A stretch of 64,000 bases of DNA from Rhodothermales bacterium (GTDB lineage: Bacteria; Bacteroidota; Rhodothermia; Rhodothermales; Bin80): assembly GCA_958296045.1 (NCBI GenBank), contig CATQHT010000003.1, forward strand, positions 2,254,501-2,318,500, read 5' to 3'. Made by a program: the position numbers and the translations under genes. Of this stretch, positions 54,901 through 63,983 are shown piece after piece. The notes under the pieces were generated by a model. The model was not told where the DNA came from. It did not search any database and was given only the letters and a program-made list of their open reading frames with translations. Within the stretch, counting starts at the first letter, position 1; each line of letters opens with the position of its first letter.

Positions 54901-57587
54901 ACGTAGAATGTATTGTAAACAACTGCAACCCCCAGATCCACACGACATGGTCCGAGGTCAGGATCGTTTGGAGCCGCGGACGCAACCTCCTTAGAATAGC
55001 TGGCAGTACTGCCTCGTGTCCGGCGGAGAAAGCGAGCTGCCTCAGTGTAACGAATTGCGTCGCTACTGAGCAACTCCTCCTTGATTCGCACAAAGTCCCG
55101 GCGCATTTCTTCGATTGTGCCTGCTTGTACGTAGCACGTTCCCAGAGCGGCCAGAAGTTGCTCTGCCGTGCCAGGGCCTAAAACGCCGAGTGTAAGAATT
55201 GCCGTTTGATCGACAAATAGCTCGATGTCCCCAGCGCCGTGTCGGTACTCGTGCCCCGAAGGCCAGTCTGCCAGTACGGAGAATTCCCTAAGCGACGTTT
55301 CTCCGTCGGAACTTCGCATTTCAAATTGCTGGATCCAATGGGTCCAAAGTTCCCAGGAGCGTCCAGAATGCCGGAAAAAGTCAGTGTACGCCAGCGCATG
55401 TGCACTAAGAAGCTTGTCCAGCCAACTGGAGCGTTCCCTGTTCATGCGGAACAATTCGGCCAAATACTCGGATCCCCCTTCTATCAGGACAGCGCGGTTA
55501 TCGTTCACTGCCTGCATAGCTTGGTGAAGGTCATCCTTCGCCTGTACGACTTGCACAGGTGCATCCGCTATCATTGCCTTGAAAAAGCGCCCTGCCTCGG
55601 ATGCCCGTCCAGCGGCTCGTGCCGCTCTCCAGGCTTCCCCTGCGATGCGGGGGTTAGGACGCAAATCATATGCCCGAGCGAACAAGTCAAATGCCCGAGA
55701 GGCCACATTGCGCGAACCTGGGTCTTGGGCACGGATTGCCACGGCATAGGAGGCCAGGATGTCGGGATTTTGGGACTTAGCAGTTACATGTGGTTCGAGT
55801 AGCTTTTCGGCTTGGGCTGGCCGACCTTCGGTCATGAGTAGGCCAGATGCAATGATGACGAGTCGTTCAGGATCGGGATGGTCAGCGCTGGCAGCGATGA
55901 GTAGGTCAGTCGCTTTGGCCCGGCGGTCAAGACCGACAAGTGCCCATGCTTCGATTTCAGCGGCGTGCTCCGCATAGATTGGATCGAGGTTGCGACTCGC
56001 GGTCAGGAGATCACTATAACGCCGAGCAGCAAACAGAGCCTGTGCGTGTAGAAATCTTGAGGAACGGGATGGGAGCACCTGTACGAGTCGGGTGGTCCAG
56101 TCAACAGCCTTTTCGGCACGATCCAGGACGGCTGCGTCGGGAGTCGGGTCTTTGGGTGAGGTGAACTCGACGGTGGACAGACTGGATTGGGCGAGTCGCT
56201 CGATCACATCTACGTCCAAGGGAAATGCCTTGACTTCGTCGGCCAAGTCGAGAGGGGTTTTGCCTGCAGGAAGGTTCTCAGCACGAAGAAGCCAACGGTC
56301 TGCAGGTCGCAGAGGTGTACTCTCAATCAGCTTCAGAACTTTATCGATTCGGTTTGCTTTGCGAAGATGTTGTGCAAGGAGGCGAAGCGCATGCGCTCTC
56401 TGCCGTTCATCCACCGCGGTAAATAGTGCTTCGTGGAGTGTACGCTTGACTTCCTCCGGCCGCATTGAATCTCGGTGAAGCTGAACACTTAGGATTGCTG
56501 CCCAAGCGGCGCTGATATGGCCGCTAGCTTTCAAGGCATCGATGTTGTCCAGCGTTAGTGCCGGGTCGCGCAGGGGGAGAAGAGATGAACGTATCCTTTC
56601 TGGAAGCGCTTCGATACTGTTCCTAAACCACTTTCCGAGCTCGTCATCGCGAAGCAGTGCCGCAGCAGCATCAAGGTAGAGGAGGACTTGCGCTCGAAGT
56701 TTGGAATCAGGCTTTGTTGATTTCATTGCTACACTTATGCAGCGGATTAGATCGTCAATCAGGGGCCGCCGGTTATAACCAAGGGGGGTATATCCTTTTA
56801 TTACAATCTGTAGCAGTTCGAACGTCAACCGTGCACGGGTAACGTTGATAAGTGTAAGAACAACATCGTCATCAGTCTGATGTAAGAGCTCAGCCGTGCG
56901 TTCCACTGCTGCGATATCTTTAGGGTCAATGATCTGGAGCCTTGCTTGGACGCGCATGAGGAGCAGATCAGCACTCTGGGCGTTAGCAAGTAGCCTATCT
57001 ACGCTGGCCCAGTCTTCGTCAAGGTAAGCGAGAAGCGGGATCGATCTTCGGTACGCGTCACTCTCTTCATCCATCTTAGCCATGAGGTGCCGAAGCTCAT
57101 GCTTGAGCTCGATATTGAAGAGCGTTGCCGCGGCTTGTCTATGCCATTCAGGATCGATTGGGCCAAGGTCACGGGCACGCTGCCAAAATGCGCGTCCAGC
57201 CTCAATATCGCCTTGCCGACTGGCCGCCGTCGCCGCCGCGAATAAGAGCCGCTGGTGATGCGAGCGCAGCGCCTCTGCGCAACGCCCTCCTGGGTCGTCA
57301 GCCCCTTCCAGTGTGCCGTCAATTGCTTCACGCCGTCCTTTGGCATAGGCTAGTGCTTCCTGGACTTGCCTAGCGTCCATGAGTTTGGATAAATCGTCAA
57401 GCTTATGGTTGGGTCCGCGTACCGTAACATTTACGTGGATAATCTGATGTGATGGGGCGTGGTCATGGGCGAGCAAAGCTGATTCACCAAGGCGCTTTTG
57501 CTCCCGCCGCTTTCCGACTTTTGCAAGTGCAGCATCGAATGCCTTCGATGCAACATAGACAAGAATGCCAGCTATTACCTCTTCCAT
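51975..57587 (-). CDS. Giant TPR-solenoid protein with PIN-like nuclease domain
   Basis: This 1,870-residue protein has a hydrophobic N-terminal helix (EEVIAGILVYVASKAFDAAL, 2-21), then a TPR-like helical solenoid (about 60-760; for example DILASYAVAIRA, NVASRAFDLFARAYDLRPNP). A split PIN-like domain follows: GDIELFVDQTAILTLGVLGP (786-805, Asp793), PRFIVFDEYSILDWVDTGLA (957-976, Asp963), AHGLQLWADDRFYPLLLRLG (1068-1087, Asp1076-1077 region) and ISTTELLGRLSSAELLTPDV. The remainder (about 1170-1870) is helical. The PIN part resembles that of the TPR-GreAB-C-PIN conflict-system proteins, recalled from family knowledge, but I see no GreAB-C domain. Its start overlaps the end of the 159-residue gene by 13 bases, tying it to the type III mod-res operon. 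I infer a large RNase effector. Confidence 0.75.
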   Translation of the reverse strand: MEEVIAGILVYVASKAFDAALAKVGKRREQKRLGESALLAHDHAPSHQIIHVNVTVRGPNHKLDDLSKLMDARQVQEALAYAKGRREAIDGTLEGADDPGGRCAEALRSHHQRLLFAAATAASRQGDIEAGRAFWQRARDLGPIDPEWHRQAAATLFNIELKHELRHLMAKMDEESDAYRRSIPLLAYLDEDWASVDRLLANAQSADLLLMRVQARLQIIDPKDIAAVERTAELLHQTDDDVVLTLINVTRARLTFELLQIVIKGYTPLGYNRRPLIDDLIRCISVAMKSTKPDSKLRAQVLLYLDAAAALLRDDELGKWFRNSIEALPERIRSSLLPLRDPALTLDNIDALKASGHISAAWAAILSVQLHRDSMRPEEVKRTLHEALFTAVDERQRAHALRLLAQHLRKANRIDKVLKLIESTPLRPADRWLLRAENLPAGKTPLDLADEVKAFPLDVDVIERLAQSSLSTVEFTSPKDPTPDAAVLDRAEKAVDWTTRLVQVLPSRSSRFLHAQALFAARRYSDLLTASRNLDPIYAEHAAEIEAWALVGLDRRAKATDLLIAASADHPDPERLVIIASGLLMTEGRPAQAEKLLEPHVTAKSQNPDILASYAVAIRAQDPGSRNVASRAFDLFARAYDLRPNPRIAGEAWRAARAAGRASEAGRFFKAMIADAPVQVVQAKDDLHQAMQAVNDNRAVLIEGGSEYLAELFRMNRERSSWLDKLLSAHALAYTDFFRHSGRSWELWTHWIQQFEMRSSDGETSLREFSVLADWPSGHEYRHGAGDIELFVDQTAILTLGVLGPGTAEQLLAALGTCYVQAGTIEEMRRDFVRIKEELLSSDAIRYTEAARFLRRTRGSTASYSKEVASAAPNDPDLGPCRVDLGVAVVYNTFYVTDLDNSQDWPDDAKQLRLSSATLLASLNTAGEVTAGKARNAAKKHPNAFGGWNTATPRPIPRFIVFDEYSILDWVDTGLADVLGNRVKVGPWAWMHISGEVGKHEAMELAHELLQGTIDVLHAALDEGTVVEIKEATNGETHEDTDAILDEGASRIESLWAGALRALRTAQAHGLQLWADDRFYPLLLRLGGPTAMGPDIQAIRDPFVAWAENTPPISTTELLGRLSSAELLTPDVAQDAAAKLFVQGYRMAHPLLLAHALRQFPAPVATPLTPPFQELVSAITEIPRYLPGTFEVFFKNRGGSIRATSMSMAARFIVGIWEAEGLSIDQRCALANAFLEAVEHVFEEASPNATSARSDRTPIVFWQRVAYALQMMSAQDERQIELRYTALCWLGKAAASRAEQRKDIVRVLEDNVLVSLKYAHKALKKSSEGAYLQQPIATLLALTFVPFTNTGLIDVLDPLLRRTVGTLVRLKRDGRMDVRYYATADRDGTPLNVSEEETEQWAAEVLGRAAAGDPICVQCINATDIAFTYTRPAPKEWTDAGFPANERIATDERCALFSLLWADPPGLRELIVRCIIYHLSALDPALAYRILRVEDDLLCDNTERAREARDWLAVDLLQSGYFDLQRDLAHAVQRFRQYDPEELIQFVGWIGEEATHALANRPQTTHVMQIGPLLAPMGHFFGRALLTDGYDDGALVLERAKQIINAGSKPDEDIPNLSKLAEWLADKASVAETDDDPFVAAWALRVVLLVLSKTNQNPELNIDGRVIQASDWATGYLAAALAAKMEQHSELEQRMTDRRRLASAALHLAAYSCSGDKHVQAYSQEDDPLAIWLNRVWLLATKLQVALVGLRGGLTNAAEAATKAMQDLGLPTPDARVPDAFDPFAFGLGGDDIGIALTLTAMLKVVHQLGETSEPPLWWTDTVRRRAEALADAGSERALTGDEGLDNRLGLIAPLCVRILAQQLTMALPS

Positions 57588-58054
57588 AATCGTTCAGCGA
57601 ATTTGCATCGCCGGACTAATAGGTGCAATGGAAGGAAGATCGCCACGGCAAGATGAATGCTCATGACATTGCCCAGTCGCCCAAAGTTTGATCCCCGGGT
57701 GCCAGGTAATAGCGCAATTAGGCAGTCCCGATGTGCATAGCGTCCAAGTTCATGCTGGCTGCGCCGTTTGGCCAGACGGAAGCAAGCCACATTAGGATCG
57801 AGAGGATGACGGATTGTGCCAAGGGAAATGAGACAGTTTGGGCAGAAAGTATGTGTCATCTGGCGGATTTGTTTCGACCGCTGTTTGGTCCAAAGCAGCA
57901 TGCGTATCAGCTCCAGCGGCGTCCCACCTCCGTATCTTGGGTTAGAAGACAGAGTGCTCATTATCACATCGACGTTCCAGACGATGGATTTGGAGTCCGT
58001 TTGAGCGATTCCCGAATTCTGGATGTGAGACTCTGGATTGGGCGTATTGTTCAT
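57575..58054 (-). CDS. Small CxxC/HxxC protein with one membrane helix
   Basis: This 159-residue protein has a CPNC pair (Cys71, Cys74) and a later YAHRDC (His108, Cys111), which could form one zinc site. A hydrophobic segment MSIHLAVAIFLPLHLLV lies near residues 131-147. I recognise no family. Start choice: ATG 58054 overlaps the res stop as ATGA; a longer frame from 58117 would overlap res by 67 bases. Its own end overlaps the giant gene by 13 bases. The packing places it firmly in the mod-res-giant operon. It may anchor or sense for the effector; that is conjecture. Confidence 0.65.
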   Translation of the reverse strand: MNNTPNPESHIQNSGIAQTDSKSIVWNVDVIMSTLSSNPRYGGGTPLELIRMLLWTKQRSKQIRQMTHTFCPNCLISLGTIRHPLDPNVACFRLAKRRSQHELGRYAHRDCLIALLPGTRGSNFGRLGNVMSIHLAVAIFLPLHLLVRRCKFAERLWKR

Positions 58055-60319
58055 GTTGGTGGGGTTACAGGCTTGTGATTCTCTGAAAACAGCATACCAT
58101 TCAAGTGTGCTTCCCACTGGTCTTCATCCACGACCTCGAAGCGCATTGCCTTGCTTCGCATTTTTGGTCCGAATCTGGCCCAGTCAGCTCTACGGGCGTG
58201 CCGGTTGCAAATGTCAAAGACAGACCGCTTGTACTCGGTATCCTCCGATCTAGTCAAATGGATGCCCTTAGTTTCGACCACAAACACTTCGCGGAAATCA
58301 TCTTTTGCCCCGAGTTCACTGCCTTGCAGCGTCATAATGAAGTCGGCATAGATTCGATGCGGCCTCCATCCCTGAACGAAGTAGTCTTTGCGGGGTCGGT
58401 TGCGGTACCAGAAAAAGAGACGCGCTTGTTGGTCCAGATAGGTTGCGACCTTGTTCTCCAACTGGTTCAGATCATCCTCCGTGATAACGTTGAACAGACT
58501 GCGTTGGTAAGGGGCGCCGTCTTCGCGATTCGCCTGTTTCGCCCTTGGAATGTCCATCTCTACGGGCAGACGGTTGAAATCCAGGTCCTCGGCGACGATA
58601 AGGAAGCGTATCGTTTCCGACTCCAAGAGAAAGTGGAAAACCGCTCGCGACAAGCGGTCGCGTTCCCTTTCGACCAGTTGGCGCAGTTGCTCTAGGATGA
58701 ACACATGATTGGCTGCCACACATTCGGCATGATAGCACTTGAGCAGGATTGCGAAAGTACGCTTGGCCAAATCGTAACCATGCCACGGATTCGGGACCAA
58801 GTCGAGGAGATGGCTGGCCGCAGTACCGTAGTCCACGGCATAGCCACCTCTCGAATTCCGCGGGCTTTCGATCCACTCTCGTTCGGTAAGATTCATCCGC
58901 AACAGGACGTTCCCCATCTTCTCTTGGTCGAGATCCAGATCACCGAGCGTCGAGATGTCAATCTCTTCCCAGGGTAATCGCGAAAGGATGTCAGCCTCGT
59001 AGTGGACTGGACGCCAGCCGTCCTCATCCCGGATCATGAAAGCAGGAAGGACAAGATCACGCGCAGCCGCTCTATACCGTGTCCTTTGGCGGATTTGTGA
59101 TTTTCCTCCGCGGCCAACTTCGTTGTGATCTGGCACGATTCGCCCTTCGAGGCCTTGTAATCCTTCCAATCCGAATCCTCTCCTAACTTGCTTCAGAATC
59201 TCATTTCCGCGGCGGCTGAAGCAGAAAACATAACTCTCATCCAGCCAGGATACACCGGTCTTGTGTGCGTAAGGCTGCCGCAGTATCCGGCCTACAAGTT
59301 GAGTCAGCCCTGTCCTTGACATCGGATTCGTGAGGATCGTCAGGACATAGGCGAATGGGCAGTCCCAGCCTTCTTGCAGCGCCTGCTTGGTAATGATGAA
59401 ACGAATCGGGCATTCGCGGGACATCAAACCGCCAACGTCGTCCACTTCTTTGAGCTCGTCTTTGGCGCTCGTCTTGACCGCTATGTGCTCCGGTTTGATT
59501 CCAGGCTGCTCTAGTAGGTATTCCCGCACATCGTCGGTATGGATGTACCCAGCGTTTCTCTGCGCTCGGCCGGTTCTCTCCACCTGAATCACGCAGATCG
59601 GCCGGATGTAGATGCCAGACTCGGCTTCGTAACGCCGTGCTTCGGACTCGAGCTTTTCGCGATGCTCGACCGACTCAAGAAGCGTGCCGCGCCAATCACT
59701 GTTCTCCTTGTTGCGAATGTGAAGATCGAGCTTGATCATTTCTTCGGCGTTGAGTTCAACGCCCTGGATCTCAATGAGCACGTTCGCGTCCGTGGTTGGA
59801 GTGGCCGAAAGCTCTACGACCATACAGGGATTGAATTCCTCCAGCGTCCTTTTCGCATTGACACTGTAAGCCTTATGCCCTTCGTCAAGGATGATCAGCG
59901 GCCTAAGGAGGCGTATCGTGTTCCCGAGAGATGTCTTGACAAATCGACCACCAAATACTGCTGGCTGTTCAAAGGCGTCGAGATTGGTGCAGTTCTCAAG
60001 CAGCTTGGCATGTGCCGTGTAATCGTCGTCCGCAGGGAAGAATCGATCGAATGCCCCGCTGTCGCGGTATATCCTAAGCTTGTCCTTTCTTGTTAAGCTG
60101 CGATTGGCTGAGGGAAGCATCAGCAGGAGGATACAGAGATTTTCATTCACATCAGACGGGCCGAACGGGGTAGTTTTCTCAAATATGCGCGTGCGCTGTC
60201 CCGACGATAGATCGAGTTGCTGGCGATAGGGATGGTCCCGGTCCCTTAGGGCCTTGAGGGTTTGTCTGTAGATCTGGGTCGTAGGTACAATCCAAAGCAC
60301 CAAGCCGCGCCGACTCTGC

Positions 60320-60413
60320 TGCGTATTCCGCTTCAAATCGACCAGTGGTTCCACGGGAAATCGACCACCGATTCCACGGGAAATCGACCAGTGGTTCCAC
60401 GGGAAATCGACCA
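60320..60413. repeat. IS21 copy 2 left 23-bp repeats
   Basis: Direct repeats of about 23 bp with core TTCCACGGGAAATCGACCA form several units ending at the element tip. They are equivalent to 10431-10524 of copy 1. Confidence 0.8.
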
Positions 60414-60590
60414 CCTGAGCTGGCGCGCGCCGCCCGGTGGCGGCGGGGTGTAGGAGGTCGGTTAACGGACCTGCCAAATTGGCAGTCTGGCGGAGTTAGA
60501 AACGGGTTATTGTTGCCTGTCGCGGGTGATGGCGGCAGGTCAAGCGCAGGTGGTATCGTACCCTCTTTACTTACCAAAAGAGGGGTACTT

Positions 60591-62153
60591 ATGCCAAACA
60601 AGAGGGTTGTTATGCGTGTTTTGTGGGACGTTCTGCGGTTGTCTGCGGAGTCTGATTTGAGCGTACGTGGTATCGGTCGTGCGCTGGGAATATCGCACAG
60701 CACGGTACTTGGTTATTTGCGTCGTGCTAAGGCAGCGGGTGTGCGTTGGCCTTTGCCCGAGGGTATGACGGAGGCCAAGTTGAAGGCTTTGCTTTATGGT
60801 CCGCCGGAGAGTGCCAGAGAGACGCGTCCGTTACCGGACTGGTCCGAGGTGCATCGTAAGATACAGCTCAAGGGGTTCACGCGGCGCCTGATGTGGGAGC
60901 GGTACAGGCGGGACCACAGCGATGGTTACGGCTACAGCAAGTTCTGCGCTCTTTACTCTGCCTGGAAGAAGGAATTTGGCCAGGTGACGGTTCCGATGGA
61001 TCATCCTGCGGGTCATTCGGCCTTCGTGGACTATGCAGGCATGCGCCTGGAGGCGATAGACCAGCTTACGCGTAAGCGGCGTCGGGTGGAGATCTTTGTT
61101 GGCGTGCTGGGATTCTCCAATTATCTCTACGTTGAGGCGACGTGGACGCAGCGTCTTGGGGACTGGCTGGGCTCGCATCGTCGCATGTTCGAGTATTTCG
61201 GGGCGGTGCCTTCCTATGTGGTCTGTGACAATTTGAAGAGTGGCGTGCGCAAGGCCCACCGATACGATCCGGAGATCAATCCGTCGTATCAGGACCTTGC
61301 GATGCACTACAAGACCGTGGTTGTGCCTACGCGTCCCGGGAAGCCCAGGGACAAGGCCAAGGTCGAGCAAGCCGTGTTGCATGCAGAGAGGCGCATTCTG
61401 GCTCCGTTAAGCGATAAGCGTTTCATCGGTCTAGCGCACGTGAACCGGCACATTCGTGTCCATCTGAAGGAGCTTAACGAGCGGCCTTTTCAGAAGCTGG
61501 AAGGCAGTCGTAAGAGCTGGTTTGACACGTGGGAGCGATCAGCGATGAAGCCCTTGCCGGCGGAGCCGTACGAGCACGCGGAGTGGCGCAAAGCCAAGGT
61601 GCACAGAGATGCGCACATCGAGGTGCGCTGGCACCGTTATAGCGTTCCTTATCGATATGTAGGTCGTTCGGTACAGGTTCGCCTTACAGATACCACCCTT
61701 GAGGTATTTTTTGACGACAAACGGGTGGCGACGCACCCGCGTAGCCACCAGAAAGGGGTCACCACCAAGGATGAACACATGCCGGACGCCCAACGCCAAA
61801 TGAACGATATGAGCCGCTTCGTAACCGAGGCAGAACGCATCGGGCCGGACACACACAATATCGTGCGGCAGATCATCGATGCTGAGCGGCACCCGCTGAT
61901 TCGTTACCGCACGCTCATGGGCCTGCTCCGCTTGGCTCGCATCTACGGTAAGAGCCGCATGGAAAACGCGTGTACGCGGGCAATCGCTATCGGCACCCGC
62001 TCGTACAGGAGCATCGCGTCCATCCTGAAGAATGGACTCGACAAGCATCCGCTGGACTCGGAGTCTCCGCCTCCCATAGACCATGACAACATCCGGGGCC
62101 CAAGCTATTACGACACCAAATCGGATTCTCCTCACCAAACCTCGAAGGACTGA
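60591..62153 (+). CDS. istA: IS21 transposase IstA (copy 2)
   Basis: This 520-residue protein is the same as copy 1 apart from a few substitutions. The helix-turn-helix LSVRGIGRALGISHSTVLGY and the DDE residues in HSAFVDYAGMRLE, PSYVVCDNLKSGV and KAKVEQAVLHAERR are intact. Among the differences are residues DWSEVHRKIQLKGF (copy 1 DWSEVERKMQVKGF) and VEIFVGV (VETFVGV). The start is ATG 60591, and the stop overlaps the istB ATG. It should be active and may be the source or the offspring of copy 1. Confidence 0.95.
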   Translation: MPNKRVVMRVLWDVLRLSAESDLSVRGIGRALGISHSTVLGYLRRAKAAGVRWPLPEGMTEAKLKALLYGPPESARETRPLPDWSEVHRKIQLKGFTRRLMWERYRRDHSDGYGYSKFCALYSAWKKEFGQVTVPMDHPAGHSAFVDYAGMRLEAIDQLTRKRRRVEIFVGVLGFSNYLYVEATWTQRLGDWLGSHRRMFEYFGAVPSYVVCDNLKSGVRKAHRYDPEINPSYQDLAMHYKTVVVPTRPGKPRDKAKVEQAVLHAERRILAPLSDKRFIGLAHVNRHIRVHLKELNERPFQKLEGSRKSWFDTWERSAMKPLPAEPYEHAEWRKAKVHRDAHIEVRWHRYSVPYRYVGRSVQVRLTDTTLEVFFDDKRVATHPRSHQKGVTTKDEHMPDAQRQMNDMSRFVTEAERIGPDTHNIVRQIIDAERHPLIRYRTLMGLLRLARIYGKSRMENACTRAIAIGTRSYRSIASILKNGLDKHPLDSESPPPIDHDNIRGPSYYDTKSDSPHQTSKD

Positions 62154-62932
62154 TGCTCCTACACCCTACCCTTGACAAGCTCGAGCAGATGCGTCTGCAT
62201 GGCATGGCGCGCGCGCTGCGTGATCAGCTTACCCAACCGGAAATGGAACAGCTCCCGTTCATGGACCGCCTGGGCCTATTGGTTGACCACGAGGAGATCG
62301 TGCGATACAACAATCGCCTGCGGTCGCGCCTACGCCGCGCCCGGTTACGCCAAGAGGCCTCCATGGCCGATCTGGACTATCGTCGCGGTCGCAATCTGGA
62401 TCGGCGCCTGATGGCCTCGCTTTCCACCTGCGACTGGGTGGGCAAACATCACAATGTGATCATTACCGGACCCACCGGTGTCGGCAAGAGCTTCGTGGCG
62501 TGCGCGCTGGCGCATAAAGCCTGCATGGAGGGGTTCACCGTACGCTACCACCGACTGCATCGTCTTCTGGAAGATCTGCAACTCGCGCACGGGGACGGAC
62601 GCTTCCTGAAACTGCTGAAGCAGTTGACGCGCTTCCACCTACTGGTTCTCGATGACTGGGGGTTGTCACGAATCAGTGCGCTGCACCAGCGGGATCTGCT
62701 TGAGCTAATCGATGATCGGTATCAGAAAGGATCCATCGTCGTTACCAGTCAGATGCCTGTGAGTGTGTGGCACGAAGGCATGGAAGACCCAACACTCGCA
62801 GATGCCATCCTGGATCGCCTCATTCACAATGCACACCACATCGCGCTGAAGGGAGAGTCCATGAGACAGCGTCTGCCAAAATGGCAGAACCTTCCAGAGA
62901 AGACAAGCGTAACTGACGCCAGACAGCCGTGA
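62153..62932 (+). CDS. istB: IS21 helper ATPase IstB (copy 2)
   Basis: This 259-residue AAA+ ATPase has Walker A GPTGVGKSFVACALAHKA and Walker B HLLVLDDWGLSRIS intact. The C-terminus HHIALKGESMRQRLPKWQNL differs from copy 1 by one Lys/Gln. It is coupled to istA by a TGATG overlap. Confidence 0.95.
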   Translation: MLLHPTLDKLEQMRLHGMARALRDQLTQPEMEQLPFMDRLGLLVDHEEIVRYNNRLRSRLRRARLRQEASMADLDYRRGRNLDRRLMASLSTCDWVGKHHNVIITGPTGVGKSFVACALAHKACMEGFTVRYHRLHRLLEDLQLAHGDGRFLKLLKQLTRFHLLVLDDWGLSRISALHQRDLLELIDDRYQKGSIVVTSQMPVSVWHEGMEDPTLADAILDRLIHNAHHIALKGESMRQRLPKWQNLPEKTSVTDARQP

Positions 62933-62996
62933 AAATGGTACCCAGAACAGTCACGATGCAGCGCTATCCAGCGCGGACTCCGCACGCCGAATCAGG

Positions 62997-63066
62997 TGGT
63001 CGATTAACCGTGGAATCGGTGGTCGCCATACCGTGGAACGAGTGGTTTTTTTCCGTGGAATATGCA
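62997..63066. repeat. IS21 copy 2 right 23-bp repeats
   Basis: Three diverged units beginning TGGT, with CCGTGGAA cores at 23-bp spacing, run up to the tip at 63066. They match the left end of copy 1 in inverted orientation. Confidence 0.75.
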
Positions 63067-63357
63067 GACTCTGCCGGAAGTGTACATTAACGAGATCGAT
63101 TACGCGAGTTGCGAGCAATGTTTTTCCACCACCGGTCGGGATCTTGAGGCAAAAGAAGGGAAGATGCTCGCCCAGTCCATTGCGACGTCTCCGGTACTTC
63201 CGCTCCGGTACGACCTTTTCCCAAGCTCGCTCCACCCAATCGAAGCCCCATTCGGGGTCGTGGCTTCTAGCCGCCCTGTCCTTCTCCCTGTCCTCGGCCA
63301 AGCGCCGGAGAAAGTCGCTGACAGTTGCTAGCGTTCGCTTCTGGTAATCCTTCAGAA

Positions 63358-63983
63358 TCATGCTTCCCACCGATTCATCGCTTCGTAAATCTGGAACGGC
63401 AGTTGCTGGAAGTCGATTCGGTACTTATGAAGAAATTCTCGATCAAGGTACTTAGCAGGTGCGAAGACGAGCTTTCTTCTATTACCAGAGGGCAGTGCGC
63501 GAGCCACCGGCAGCGAAAGCGCAAGACTCTTGAGCATGTCCACATCAGGCTCGTAGAAGAGGAAAACATCGCGGGATGCAGTCCGCCCAATGAAGCCGGT
63601 GTTCCTGTCGGCCATGGCCGGATCGAACTCCTGCCCTGTGGCGGTGAAGAAAACGTATGAGGCCATCTTGTCCCACGACGGCAGGTGGGAGCCATCGAGA
63701 AGCGACTCCTGTTGCATAGGACGCCCCAGCTCGAAATAGCTGAATGTACCGCCAAGGCCTGCCCCAAGGGATTCGTCCCTAGTTCCGGGCACCCCATTGA
63801 TGACGCGCCGAACGCGTTCGGCCGTGATCGTGTGGGCGTAGTCTTCGCACTCGATGAGAATGAAGCGCCGGTTACCGCCATCTTCCAGGTTCTGGGCGAG
63901 TACGGCGTGGGCTGTGGTGCCAGAGCCCGCGAAGGAGTCGAGGACGATGGAGTCGGATTTGGTAGAAAGAAGGATGATCTTAC
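63358..63983 (-). pseudogene. mod: Type III methyltransferase Mod, C-terminal part
   Basis: From the IS boundary the frame reads KIILLSTKSDSIVLDSFAGS, GTTAHAVLAQNLEDGGNRRF and ILIECEDYAHTITAERVRRV. DSFAGSGTTAH is the SAM-binding FxGxG motif of beta-class adenine methyltransferases, located C-terminally as in type III Mod. The tail runs to a stop at 63358, overlapping the res start. The DPPY catalytic motif and target-recognition domain should lie beyond the window, on the far side of the IS1634 copy that begins at 63984. The gene is therefore interrupted in this genome. Mod alone normally methylates and gives the site specificity of the Mod2Res enzyme. Confidence 0.88.

Larger units (their letters stand above)
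60320..63066 (+). mobile_element. IS21-family element, copy 2
   Basis: The element is 2,747 bp, the same length as copy 1, with ends TGCGTATTCC and GGAATATGCA. The 8-bp target duplication GACTCTGC lies at 60312-60319 and 63067-63074. It is oriented opposite to the host res gene. The exact duplication and the open res frame on both sides point to a recent insertion. Confidence 0.95.
58051..63370 (-). pseudogene. res: Type III restriction subunit Res, split by IS21
   Basis: The N-terminal part (63370-63067) has LKDYQKRTLATVSDFLRRLA and Walker A KIPTGGGKTLLATRVIDLVN; the rest (60319-58051) has LIILDEGHKAYS (motif II), MVVELSATPT (motif III), RFIITKQALQEGWDCPFAYV and TGLTQLVGRILRQPYA (motifs V-VI). 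The C-terminal PD-(D/E)xK site reads IYADFIMTLQGSEL and FVVETKGIHL. Removing IS21 (60320-63066) and one 8-bp duplication gives 855 in-frame codons joining VHFRQS to RRGLVLWIVP. An intact Res is the helicase-nuclease of a type III enzyme. The start is ATG 63361 (ATGA overlap with mod) or 63370. It is inactive as a full protein here. Confidence 0.92.

Noticed and set aside
60345-60590. Longer istA start and longer res fragment running into the IS ends
   Set aside because: These are open frames through the terminal repeats; the MPNKRVV start and the 8-bp duplication define the real limits.
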